Shown in pieces: positions 24,370 to 33,300 of a DNA stretch of 64,000 nucleotides. Under the pieces are notes generated by a model. That model worked only from the letters and a program-made list of their open reading frames with translations, did not search any database and had not been told where the DNA came from. Origin of the DNA: Beutenbergia cavernae DSM 12333 (GTDB lineage Bacteria; Actinomycetota; Actinomycetes; Actinomycetales; Beutenbergiaceae); contig NC_012669.1 in the NCBI RefSeq assembly GCF_000023105.1, positions 992,001 through 1,056,000 of the forward strand. Reading direction: 5' to 3'. Within the stretch, counting starts at the first letter, position 1, and every line of letters begins with the position of its first letter. The position numbers and the translations under genes were made by a program.

Positions 24370-25667
24370 GCATCAGCACCGTCACCCCCGAGCTCGACCG
24401 CGACCGCGCGGCGGTCCCCGAGCTCGCCCAGCCCTGGTCCGCACCGAGTGACGTCCGGATCACGGGCGTCCGCGCGATCGTCACGGCGCCCGAGGGCATC
24501 CCGCTCGTCGTCGTCCGCGTCGACACGTCCGACGACGGGCTGTACGGCCTGGGCTGCGCGACGTTCACGCAGCGGTGGAAGGCCGTGGTCACGTTCGTCG
24601 AGGAGCACCTGGCGCGGCTCGTCGTCGGGCGCTACCCCGGTGACATCGAGGACCTCACCCGGCTCGCCCGCTTCTCGGCGTACTGGCGCGAGGGGCCGGT
24701 CGGGAACAACGCGATCTCGGGTCTCGACCAGGCGCTGTGGGACATCGCCGGCAAGCGCGCCGGCCGGCCCGTGCACGAGCTGCTCGGCGGGCGGGTCCGG
24801 GCCGCAGCTGACACGTACATCCACGCCGGTGGGGCCGACGTCGCCGAGACGCTCGACCGCGCGGAGGAGTTCGTCGGACGCGGCTGGCGGCACGTCCGGC
24901 TGCAGGTGGCGCAGCCCGGGCTCGGCTCCTACGGCGCGCCGCGACTCGACGGCGAGACGGTACCCGGGGCGCCCTTCCCGCGCGGGTGGCGGGTGGGGGA
25001 GTACCTCACGCGCACGTCGGCCCTGTTCGAGGCGGCGCGGGACCGCCTGGGGGAGGACGTCGAGCTCCTCCACGACGTCCACTCGCGACTGACGCCGAAG
25101 CAGGCGGTGGTGCTCGCGCGATCGCTCGAGCCGTACCGACTGTTCTTCCTCGAGGACGTCCTGCCGCCCGAGCACTGGGACGCGCTGCCGGGCGTGCGCG
25201 CCGCGTCGCCCGTGCCGATCGCCGTCGGCGAGCTGACGACGTCGATGACCGACGCGGCACGCCTCGTGCTGGGGGGCGGCGTCGACCTCATCCGCTCCCA
25301 CATCTCGGCGATCGGCGGGCTCACGCCGGCGAGGAAGCTCGCGGCCGCCGCCGAGCTGGTCGGCGTCCGCACGGCCTGGCACGCCCCCGGCGACACGTCG
25401 CCCGTGGGTGCCGCGGCGAACGTCGCGCTCGATGTGACGTCACCCGCGTTCGGGATCCAGGAGGGGCACGTCTACTCCGAGGCCGTGCACGAGGTGTTCC
25501 CGGGCACGCTCCGGATCGCCGACGGGTGGCTCACGCCGAACGAGGCACCGGGCTGGGGGATCGACATCGACGAGCGTGCCGCGGCCCGGCATCCCGCCGG
25601 ACTCTCCGGGCACGATGCGTGGGCCGCCGGTGTCCGCGGGATCGACGGGGGGCTGATCGCCCCATGA
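24366..25667 (+). CDS. Enolase-superfamily sugar-acid dehydratase (ManD/RspA, mannonate dehydratase-like)
   Basis: A 433-residue mandelate racemase/muconate lactonizing-type enzyme. The N-terminal capping domain includes GPVGNNAISGLDQALWDIAGKRAGRPVHELLGG. The barrel carries metal ligands in LLHDVHSRL (Asp), LFFLEDVLPPE (Glu) and AVGELTTS (Glu), and WHAPGDTSPVGAAANVALD near the end, as in the D-mannonate dehydratase subgroup. Such enzymes remove water from aldonic acids to give 2-keto-3-deoxy sugars. Some ManD-like members act poorly or on D-gluconate, so the true substrate is open. The GTG start overlaps the SDR stop (GTGA). Together the pair could oxidise and dehydrate a uronic-acid derivative. 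Confidence 0.82.
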   Translation: MSISTVTPELDRDRAAVPELAQPWSAPSDVRITGVRAIVTAPEGIPLVVVRVDTSDDGLYGLGCATFTQRWKAVVTFVEEHLARLVVGRYPGDIEDLTRLARFSAYWREGPVGNNAISGLDQALWDIAGKRAGRPVHELLGGRVRAAADTYIHAGGADVAETLDRAEEFVGRGWRHVRLQVAQPGLGSYGAPRLDGETVPGAPFPRGWRVGEYLTRTSALFEAARDRLGEDVELLHDVHSRLTPKQAVVLARSLEPYRLFFLEDVLPPEHWDALPGVRAASPVPIAVGELTTSMTDAARLVLGGGVDLIRSHISAIGGLTPARKLAAAAELVGVRTAWHAPGDTSPVGAAANVALDVTSPAFGIQEGHVYSEAVHEVFPGTLRIADGWLTPNEAPGWGIDIDERAAARHPAGLSGHDAWAAGVRGIDGGLIAP

Positions 25668-25707
25668 CCTGCGTGAACAGGAATCTGCGGCCGAGGATCG
25701 ACGTTGT

Positions 25708-25723
25708 GCCGAAGCGGTTTCGC
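25708..25723 (+). promoter_or_regulatory. LacI operator upstream of the binding-protein gene (locus A, site 2)
   Basis: GCCGAAGCGGTTTCGC differs from site 1 at two positions and keeps the core AAGCGGTTTCG. It lies 113 bases upstream of the binding-protein ATG and just after the ManD-like gene. No confident -35/-10 pair could be assigned. Confidence 0.6.
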
Positions 25724-25835
25724 CTCATCTGGACAGGAGGTGAACACGGGGGTGAATACACTCCCGGAATGCCCTGACAGCACGATCATGAAATCGCCCG
25801 GATACCGACGCCCGGGCTCGATCGAAGGAGTTTCA

Positions 25836-27236
25836 ATGACGAGACGCATTCTGCGGCGATCCGCACCCGGCGCGGTGACGCTCGTCGCCGCCCTGACGTT
25901 GACCCTGGCTGCGTGCAGCAGTGGGAGCGACCCCGAGGCCGGCGGTACCGAACCGGCCGAGATCGATACGGACGCCCCCGTGACCATCAGCGTCGGTGGC
26001 AAGCCGACCACCGAGAATCCCGAGCAGCTCGCGGACTTCGAGCGACAGGTCGAGGACTTCACCGCCGCCTACCCGAACATCACGATCGAGGCCGAGGAGA
26101 CTGAGTGGGAAGCGGACACGTTCCAGGCCATGCTCGCGGGTGGCACGATGCCGACCACGATGAACGTCCCGTTCACCGAGATCGGCGCTCTCATCGAGCG
26201 TGGTCAGGTCGCTGACGTCACCGACTACCTCGCCGGGAGCGAGGTGCTCGAGCAGCTCAACCCGACGGTGATGGACGTCGTCACGGACGACGAGGAGCGC
26301 GTCTGGGGCGTACCCATCGCCGCGTACACCATGGGGCTGCTGTACAACCGGGCCCTCTTCGAGCAGGCGGGGCTCGATCCCGACGACCCGCCTCAGACAT
26401 GGGACGACGTGCGGTCCGCTGCCCAAGCGATCGACGAGGCGACCGATGCGCAGGGCTTCGCAACCATGACGCTCGACAACACCGGCGGCTGGGTCCTGAC
26501 GACGACCTCCTACGGCTTCGGCAGCACGATCCAGAGCGACGACGGGGCCACCGCGACGCTCGACAACCCGGCCACGGCGGAAGTGCTCGAGCTCTACCGC
26601 ACGCTGCGGTGGGAGGACAACACGATGGGGTCGAACTTCCTGCTCAACTACGACGACGCCGTCAACGCGTTCGCGTCCGGGCAGATCGGGATGTTCATCC
26701 AGGGCGCGGACAACTACGGGAACATGGTCACGAACCGCGGGATGGCGCCTGAGGACTTCGGCGTGGCGCCACTTCCGCAGACTGAGGACGGGATCGGCAC
26801 CCTCGGAGGCGGGACGATCTCGATCGTCAACCCGGAGGCGACACCCGAGGAGATCGCCGCCGCGCTCGCGTGGATCGAGTTCAAGAGCTTCCGGCAGTAC
26901 ACCGACGAGGAGATCGCCGTCGCGAACGCGGAGGCTCGTGTGGCGGACGGGCTCCCGGTCGGTGCACCAGGCCTCCGGGTGGTGAACGAAGAGGTCTACG
27001 AGCAGTACAGCGAGTGGGTCACGCCGTTGATCAACGTGCCTCGGGAGAACTGGGAGCTGTATCTCTCCACGGTGGAGGAGATCCCGCTCATCCCCGAGCC
27101 CGCGACGAAGGCCCAGGAGCTGTACGCGCTCCTCGACCCAGTGGTCCAGGCGGTGCTCACGCGGGAGGACGCCGACATCGAGCAGCTGCTCGCCGACGCG
27201 CAGGGCTCGGCTCAAGCGGCCATCGACGCCGGTTGA
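25836..27236 (+). CDS. Extracellular solute-binding lipoprotein of an ABC sugar importer (locus A)
   Basis: Family-1 binding protein (466 aa) with a signal peptide and lipobox LTLAAC, lipid-anchored at Cys27. The mature part begins TISVGGKPTTENPEQLADFERQ and contains the family segment WGVPIAAYTMGLLYNRALFEQAGL and a C-terminal linker region. The ATG at 25836 sits 5 bases after GAAGGAG; a frame extending to 25704 lacks any signal peptide at its start and is rejected. It captures an oligosaccharide or sugar acid for the two permeases that follow. The ligand cannot be read from the sequence. A strong hairpin separates it from the permease genes. Confidence 0.92.
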   Translation: MTRRILRRSAPGAVTLVAALTLTLAACSSGSDPEAGGTEPAEIDTDAPVTISVGGKPTTENPEQLADFERQVEDFTAAYPNITIEAEETEWEADTFQAMLAGGTMPTTMNVPFTEIGALIERGQVADVTDYLAGSEVLEQLNPTVMDVVTDDEERVWGVPIAAYTMGLLYNRALFEQAGLDPDDPPQTWDDVRSAAQAIDEATDAQGFATMTLDNTGGWVLTTTSYGFGSTIQSDDGATATLDNPATAEVLELYRTLRWEDNTMGSNFLLNYDDAVNAFASGQIGMFIQGADNYGNMVTNRGMAPEDFGVAPLPQTEDGIGTLGGGTISIVNPEATPEEIAAALAWIEFKSFRQYTDEEIAVANAEARVADGLPVGAPGLRVVNEEVYEQYSEWVTPLINVPRENWELYLSTVEEIPLIPEPATKAQELYALLDPVVQAVLTREDADIEQLLADAQGSAQAAIDAG

Positions 27237-27243
27237 CATCCCC

Positions 27244-27276
27244 GGTGGTGCGGCCGGGGAGCCCGGCCGCACCACC
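27244..27276 (+). promoter_or_regulatory. Intercistronic hairpin between binding protein and permease genes
   Basis: A 15-bp perfect stem (27244-27258 with 27262-27276) with a 3-base loop starts 7 bases after the binding-protein stop and ends 29 bases before the permease start. It can act as a partial terminator or 3' stabiliser that keeps the binding protein in excess over the permeases. Confidence 0.7.
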
Positions 27277-27305
27277 GCCGATCGCGAAGGAGCGAAGGAA
27301 CGCGC

Positions 27306-28253
27306 ATGGTTGCACTCGACACCGAATCCCGGCCTGTCGCCCGCGCACCCGGGACCCGCCGGAGAGGGAGTCGCACCCCGGCCTCATGGGTCAGGCGCGG
27401 CGGTCTGACGACCCTGATCTTCTTTGTCCCACTACTCCTGAGCTTCTCGTACTTCTCGTGGTGGCCGATCCTCCGCAGCGTCGTCCTGAGTCTGCAGCAG
27501 ACGAACTTCATCGTCACGGAGTGGGTCGGACTGGCCAACTTCCAGCGAGTCCTGGCCGATCCGCTCCTCGCCACCGCGGTGTGGAACACGACCTACTTCA
27601 CGTTGCTCGCGCTCCTGATCGGCTTCCCCGTCCCGATCCTCATGGCTGTCGTCGTCGCGGAGATGCGTCGCACGCGTGGCCTCGCGTCCGTGCTCGCGTA
27701 CCTGCCCGTGATCATCCCTCCCGTCGTCGCAGTTCTGCTCTGGAAGACGTTCTACCGACCCGACGAGGCTGGTCTCTTCAACACCGTCCTCGGGTGGTTC
27801 GGCCTCGGGCCGTTCCAGTGGCTCAACGACCCGAGCATGGTGATCCCCGCGATCGTCGTTCAGGCGACGTGGGCAAGCTTCGGCACCGCCGTCATCATCT
27901 ACCTCGCCACCCTCATGACGATCCGTACCGAGCTGTACGAGGCGGCGGAGATCGACGGGGCAAAGATCCTGCGTCGGTTCTGGCACGTGACGTTGCCCCA
28001 GATGCGCGGGATCCTCCTGATCATGCTGCTCCTCCAGGTGATCGGGACGTTCCAGGTATTCACGGAGCCATACATCATGACGGGTGGCGGACCGGAGAAC
28101 CACAGCGTCACGATCCTCATGCTCATCTACCGCTATGCATTCATCTCGGGCGACTACGGGCGCGCCACGGCGCTCAGCCTGATCCTCGCGGTCGCACTCT
28201 CCGCGCTGTCCGCGATCTACCTCTGGGCGACCCGGCGTTGGAGCACCTCATGA
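27306..28253 (+). CDS. ABC transporter permease, MalF type (locus A)
   Basis: First membrane subunit (315 aa) with about six spans starting at LTTLIFFVPLLLSFSYFSWW. The coupling loop is YEAAEIDGAKILRRFWHVTLPQ (EAA motif), and TGGGPENHSVT precedes the last spans, as in CUT1 permeases. GAAGGAGCGAAGGAA precedes the ATG and supplies the ribosome site. The following gene overlaps by 4 bases (ATGA). It forms the channel with the MalG-type partner; the ATPase is not encoded nearby. Confidence 0.92.
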   Translation: MVALDTESRPVARAPGTRRRGSRTPASWVRRGGLTTLIFFVPLLLSFSYFSWWPILRSVVLSLQQTNFIVTEWVGLANFQRVLADPLLATAVWNTTYFTLLALLIGFPVPILMAVVVAEMRRTRGLASVLAYLPVIIPPVVAVLLWKTFYRPDEAGLFNTVLGWFGLGPFQWLNDPSMVIPAIVVQATWASFGTAVIIYLATLMTIRTELYEAAEIDGAKILRRFWHVTLPQMRGILLIMLLLQVIGTFQVFTEPYIMTGGGPENHSVTILMLIYRYAFISGDYGRATALSLILAVALSALSAIYLWATRRWSTS

Positions 28254-29215
28254 GCGCACAGCTCGGCGCGCAGGGCGCGCCTCTCGCACCGACATCGGGT
28301 CCGCAGCGGAACCGTCGTCGCCGTCGCTCTGACGCGGACGGAGAGCGGAGCATCATCTCGACGATGGACCAGAAGTCGCCGTTCGTGCGCGGCGCCGTCC
28401 TGGTCGCTGGCCTAATCGTCCTGGTCGCCCTCGTTGTGACGTGCGCCGGCCCGTTGTTCTGGCTCTTCAAGGCCGCGACGTCGACGTCGACGGAGACGCT
28501 CGCCCAGCCGTTCGCGCTCTGGCCGAGCGGACTCCACTGGGAGAACCTCGTGGAGGCGTGGAGCTCCGTGCGGTTCGGTACGTACCTGCGGAACACGCTG
28601 GTCGTGTGCGTCGGCACCTGGTTCTTCGGGCTCCTCGTGGCGACCACGGGCGGCTACGGACTGGCGGTGCTCCGTCCCGCGTACGCGAAGGTCGTGTCGG
28701 CCGCTGTGCTCGCCACGCTCTTCATTCCCGGCGTCATCTCGCTGGTGTCGCTTTACCTGACCGTTGTCAACGTGCCGTTGTTCAACGTGAACCTGCTGAA
28801 CACGTTCTGGGCCGTGTGGCTCCCGGCGTCCGCGAGCGCGTTCAACGTCCTGCTCATGTCGCGCTTCTTCCAGGCGATTCCACGCGATCTGTTCGACGCC
28901 GCTCGGATCGACGGTGCGGGCGCCTACCGGGTGTTCTGGAGCCTGGTCCTGCCGCTCGCCCGACCCATCCTCGGCGTCGTCTCGCTGCTGACACTCATCG
29001 GGGCGTACAAGGACTTCCTGTGGCCTCTCCTGGTGCTCCCCAACCCGGACCTGCAGCCGATCTCCGTGGCACTGCCGCGTGTGGAGTCGTCGACGGATCT
29101 CGGAGTCTTCATGGCCGCGTTGTTCATCTCCGTCGTGATACCGGTGCTGCTGTTCCTCGCGTTCCAGCGCCAGTTCCTCCGCGCAGCCGGAAGTGCGGGA
29201 GCGATCAAGGAGTAG
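28250..29215 (+). CDS. ABC transporter permease, MalG type (locus A)
   Basis: Second membrane subunit (321 aa). A basic cytoplasmic N-terminus of about 40 residues (RNRRRRRSD) precedes six spans starting near FVRGAVLVAGLIVLVALVV. The coupling loop reads FDAARIDGAGAYRVFWSLVLPLA. The ATG at 28250 overlaps the previous stop (ATGA) and is the only sensible start in a much longer open frame. The stop lies 7 bases from the end of the convergent lacI gene, leaving no room for a separate terminator. Confidence 0.92.
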   Translation: MSAQLGAQGAPLAPTSGPQRNRRRRRSDADGERSIISTMDQKSPFVRGAVLVAGLIVLVALVVTCAGPLFWLFKAATSTSTETLAQPFALWPSGLHWENLVEAWSSVRFGTYLRNTLVVCVGTWFFGLLVATTGGYGLAVLRPAYAKVVSAAVLATLFIPGVISLVSLYLTVVNVPLFNVNLLNTFWAVWLPASASAFNVLLMSRFFQAIPRDLFDAARIDGAGAYRVFWSLVLPLARPILGVVSLLTLIGAYKDFLWPLLVLPNPDLQPISVALPRVESSTDLGVFMAALFISVVIPVLLFLAFQRQFLRAAGSAGAIKE

Positions 29216-29222
29216 GCCGTGC

Positions 29223-30230
29223 TCAGGACGCCGTTGAACGGCCGACGAAGAGGGTCGGTCGCTGGCGGCGCTGCCCCGGCGCAAGGTCGCCGGCGACGAC
29301 GTGCGCAGCGGCAGCCTCGCCCATCCCAGCGAGACCGACGTCGATCGTCGTGAGATGCCGCGCCGCGGTGCTCTGGTCGACGATCAGCCCCTCCCAGTTG
29401 TCGACGCCTACGAGCGCGACATCCTCCGGCACGCGTCGTCCGGCCCTCGTGAGCACGTCCTCGACGCCGCGCGCGATGTGGTCATTGCCGCAGAAGACGG
29501 CGTCGATGTCCCGACCCTCTGCCAGCATGCGCTCGGCGGCCTCGCGCCCCCACTGCTCGACCCACGTCCCGTGGAGCGTCTCGCCAGCCTGCTCGAGACC
29601 CGCGGCGTCCAGAGCTTCTCGCAAGCCGTCGAGACGGAGAAGCGCCGCGATGTCGTCGGACCCTGCCGTGATGCACGCGATGCGGCGGCGGCCCCGGTCG
29701 ACGAGGTGTTCGCCGGCGAGTCGCCCGATGCCCACGTTGTCGGGGACGAACATGGTGTCCGTCGGGTCGTCCGAGAGCGTGAAGGCGTACGACACCGGGA
29801 CCGCGAACTCGGAGGTGACCGACCGGGTGCGGTGGGACAGGCCGTCGCCGATCACGACGACGCCGTCGATCCGCCGTGCGTTGAGCTGACGGATGCTCTC
29901 CGCAATGTCGTGCCGCCCCATGCGTGCGTCGTAGAGGAGGACCGCCTGTTCGTGGGAGCCGAGGTAGGTCGCAGCCGCGATGATCACCGGTCGGGCGAAC
30001 GTGCTCTCGGCCCGGTCGGTGAGGATCGCGACGGTCCGGCTCCGCCCGAGAGCGAAGGACTGGGCGAGGGCGTTCGGCCGGAAGTCCAGGCGACGAGCCG
30101 CCTCCTCGATGCGTGCCCGCGTCTCGGCGGAGATGCGTCCTCCGCCGTTGAGCGCCTTCGACGCGGTCGAGAGGGACACTCCGGCGACGGCGGCGACGTC
30201 GCTGAGCGTCACGTTCTTCTTCGCAGCCAT
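29223..30230 (-). CDS. LacI-family repressor of locus A
   Basis: A 335-residue repressor with an intact N-terminal helix-turn-helix (VTLSDVAAVAGVSLSTASKALNG, residues 7-29) and hinge helix RPNALAQSFALGRSRTVAIL, then the sugar-binding core (VFCGNDHIARGVEDVL, VPEDVALVGVDN). It lies between the ABC operon and the divergent secreted hydrolase, and three GAAAGCGGTT-type sites occur only around this locus, so it is the likely binder. TACGAT ends 6 bases before the ATG, suggesting a leaderless mRNA. The operator at 30316-30329 is about 90 bases upstream and could also affect its own promoter region. Confidence 0.93.
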   Translation of the reverse strand: MAAKKNVTLSDVAAVAGVSLSTASKALNGGGRISAETRARIEEAARRLDFRPNALAQSFALGRSRTVAILTDRAESTFARPVIIAAATYLGSHEQAVLLYDARMGRHDIAESIRQLNARRIDGVVVIGDGLSHRTRSVTSEFAVPVSYAFTLSDDPTDTMFVPDNVGIGRLAGEHLVDRGRRRIACITAGSDDIAALLRLDGLREALDAAGLEQAGETLHGTWVEQWGREAAERMLAEGRDIDAVFCGNDHIARGVEDVLTRAGRRVPEDVALVGVDNWEGLIVDQSTAARHLTTIDVGLAGMGEAAAAHVVAGDLAPGQRRQRPTLFVGRSTAS

Positions 30231-30236
30231 GTGGTG

Positions 30237-30242
30237 ATCGTA
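30237..30242 (-). promoter_or_regulatory. -10 box TACGAT of the locus A lacI gene (leaderless)
   Basis: Minus-strand TACGAT is followed by 6 bases and then ATG at 30230; no Shine-Dalgarno sequence is present. Confidence 0.55.
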
Positions 30243-30274
30243 GTGCGTGGCTCGTAAAGGGGTCGCGATGGGGG

Positions 30275-30329
30275 TTGACAGTCACGCGTCGACCCGACCA
30301 GACTCGAGCACGGTTGCGAAAGCGGTTGC
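30275..30329 (+). promoter_or_regulatory. Promoter with LacI operator of the secreted hydrolase (locus A, site 3)
   Basis: TTGACA (30275-30280), 18 bases, CAGACT (30299-30304), then GCGAAAGCGGTTGC (30316-30329). The layout and -10 sequence closely match the promoter at 23337, and the first ten operator bases are identical to site 1. Confidence 0.65.
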
Positions 30330-30364
30330 TCACTATGTCGATGAGGACGCGCAAGGAGCTCAGC

Positions 30365-33300
30365 ATGTCGCCCAGAACCTCATTCCCTCTCCGCATGCTC
30401 GCCGCAGCCGTGGGGGTTTTCGTCATTGCGGGGGCCTTCGTCCCGCCCGCGACGGCCGACCCACCGCTCGAGGACTTCGTGCTCGGAGACTTCGAGTCAC
30501 CGTCCGAAGGGTGGTCGGTCGTGCCGGCGGCGGGTGGCGCCGGCTCGTACGAGATCGTCACAGGAGATGCCCGCGCGGGCGACGCCTCGGCGCAGGTCCA
30601 GGTCGACCTCAGCAACGGGGGCTACGTCGAGTTCCGGCGTCATCTCGACGAGATCGATGTGCTCTCGTTCCAGTTCTCCGTTCGCACGGCCGACGTCAAC
30701 GAGCTCTCAGTTCGTCTCACCGATGCGACTGGCCAGTCGTTCCAGCAGCGCGTCACCGTCGCCGCCGACAGTGCGTGGCAGGACATCGTCGTCGCTGACC
30801 TCGACGGCGGGACGTTCCCGGAGCACTGGGGTGGTGCGAACGACGGCGTCTGGCGGGGGCCGGCCACGGAGATCGCCATCATCGTCAACCACTGGCAGAT
30901 CGTCGCCGGAACCGAGGCGACCCTCGACGTCGACGCCGTGTCAGCGCACCTCGCGCCGCCGGCTCTCGATCTTCAGCTGGCGACGCTCGGCAACGTGTTC
31001 GTGACGCCCGCCGCACCCGAGGTGAACTTCACCGGCGCCGCCGGCTCCACGGTGGAGTACCGGGTGTACGACGTCGGCAACAACCAGGTCACCACTGGCG
31101 CCGTCACCAACACCGAAGGCGCGGGGACGATCGAGATCGGGGCGCTGCCCGAGGGCTACTACCGTCTGCAGGCCACCCAGACGATCGACGGGCAACCGGC
31201 CTCGTCGTCCGCCACGACCCTCGCCGTCGTCGGCCCGCATCCGGATCCCGCGAGCTCACCGTTCGCCGCCGCCGTCTCGCACCGCCAGCTCCCCGCGGGG
31301 AGTGCCCCGCTGGCCGCGCTGGCGGGCGACTCGTACTACCGACCGTCGTTGGACTGGACGGCCATGGAGCGCACCGCCGGCGTTTACACGTTCAACGCGT
31401 CGTGGCAGAACCAGACCATCGAGGCGCGCGACGCGGGCCTGACGCCGCTGCCGATCTGCGCGTACACGAACCCGCTGTACGACAACAACGCGACACCGCA
31501 TACGGACGCCGGCCGCGATGCGTTCGCCAACTACTGTGCCGCACTGGTCCAGGGCTACGCCGACATCGGCAACCCGGCCCCCGCCGTCGAGGTCTACAAC
31601 GAGTTCAACGCGAGGTTCGGCGACCTGGGAGACGGGCCGGCCAACTCCACCCCGGAGTACTACTACCCGCTGCTCCAGGCCACCTACGAGGCGGTCAAGG
31701 CGGCCAACCCGGAGACCCTCGTCGTCGGACCCGCGGTGAGCTGGCCGGACCTGGGCTGGCTGGAGACGCTCTTCGCCCTGGGAGCCCTGGAGTACATGGA
31801 CGTCGTGTCCGTGCACTACCCCGGCGACCCGCCGGAGGCGGCGATCGCGAACCTCGAGGCCGTGGACGCGTTGGTCCGCGAGTACAACGACGGTCAGAGC
31901 AAGCCGATCTACGTCACCGAGTGGGGCTGGTCGAGCCGCACCGGAAGCGTCGACGAGCACACCCAGGCCTCCTACGCTGCGCGTTCGGGCATCATCGGCC
32001 TGAGTCAGGGTGTGGAGCGGAACTTCTGGTACGACTTCAACAACGACGGGCTCGACCCGGCGGACCACGAGAGCAACTTCGGTCTGCTGCGCAACGCGGC
32101 CGACCCGCTCGGCGCTCTCACCCCGAAGCCGTCCTATGCATCGCACGCCACGATGAGCCGACTGCTCACCGGTACGACGTTCGCCGGCTCGCGGGAGGTC
32201 GCCGAGGGGGTGACCCTGTACAGGTTCCACGAGGCCGGCGCCACGACAGCCGCGCTGTGGTCCACAGCCGGCGCGCGGACCGTCAGCATCACGACACCGG
32301 AGCCGGTGACCGTCGTCGAGATGACGGGCCGATCCCGCATCCTCGAGCCGTACGGAGGCAGGGTCGAGCTGACGGTCACCGGCGACCCCGTCTACGTGAT
32401 CGGGCAGACCGGCACGTACAGCGTGGCCGACGGCGGTCGGTTCACCCTGACCGCAGCCAGCCCGTCGCTCGCCGGCGACGACATCCAGCTGAGCCTGGAC
32501 GTCGACAAGGTCGGCCCGGCGACGGACCTGGCCATCACCGTCAACGGGATCACCGTCCCGGTGCAGGTCCGCGCGGGGCGGGCGGCGGCGCAGATCCCCA
32601 TCACCGTCCCTGACACCGGTCTGCTCGGTACCCGCAACCTCGTCGGCATCATCACCTCGAACGGGACCCCGGTCGCGCGGCTGAGCGCCGACGTCGAGGT
32701 CCTGTCCACACCGGTCACGGTCAGCGCCGTCCACGCGTTGCGGGAGGACGCTGACGTGCTGTCTGTGGAAGTTGCCAACGAGGTCGCCACGGACCAGCCG
32801 GTCGGGGATCTGACTTGGCAGCTCGGTGGGAGCAGCGGAACGGAGACGATCGGGACGGTGCCCGCCGGCCAGACCGTCACGCTCGACGTTCCGACCACCG
32901 GACTCGCCGCCCCGGGCACGCATCCGTGGTCCGTCGAGCTGGCCATGCCGGACGGGGAGGCGATTGCCGCCAGCGGGAGGTTGGTCCTGGTCGATCCCGC
33001 CGCAGTGAGCGCATTGCACCAGCAGACGATCACCGTGGACGGCGTCCCCGATGATCTGAGCGGGATCACGCCGATCGACCTGGATGTCGACGGTGAGGTG
33101 AGGCAGATCCCCGACTGGGGTGGCGCCGCGGACCTGGGTGGCGACGTCTGGTGGACCTGGGACGACGAGAACCTCTACCTGACGGCGGCGATCACGGACA
33201 ACGTGCACGCCCAGCCGGGTCTCAACGACACGATCTGGACCGGTGACAGCATCCAGTTCTCCGCCGTGGCCGGCACACCAGGAGAGGACCTGACCGGCTA

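Noticed and set aside
25704-25835. An upstream start for the locus A binding protein
   Set aside because: It would begin at the LacI operator and place 44 non-signal residues before the lipoprotein signal; GAAGGAG before 25836 decides the start.
30275-30364. A start of the secreted hydrolase 30 codons upstream
   Set aside because: That start overlaps the -35 box and operator, and would bury the signal peptide; AAGGAG before the ATG at 30365 is decisive.
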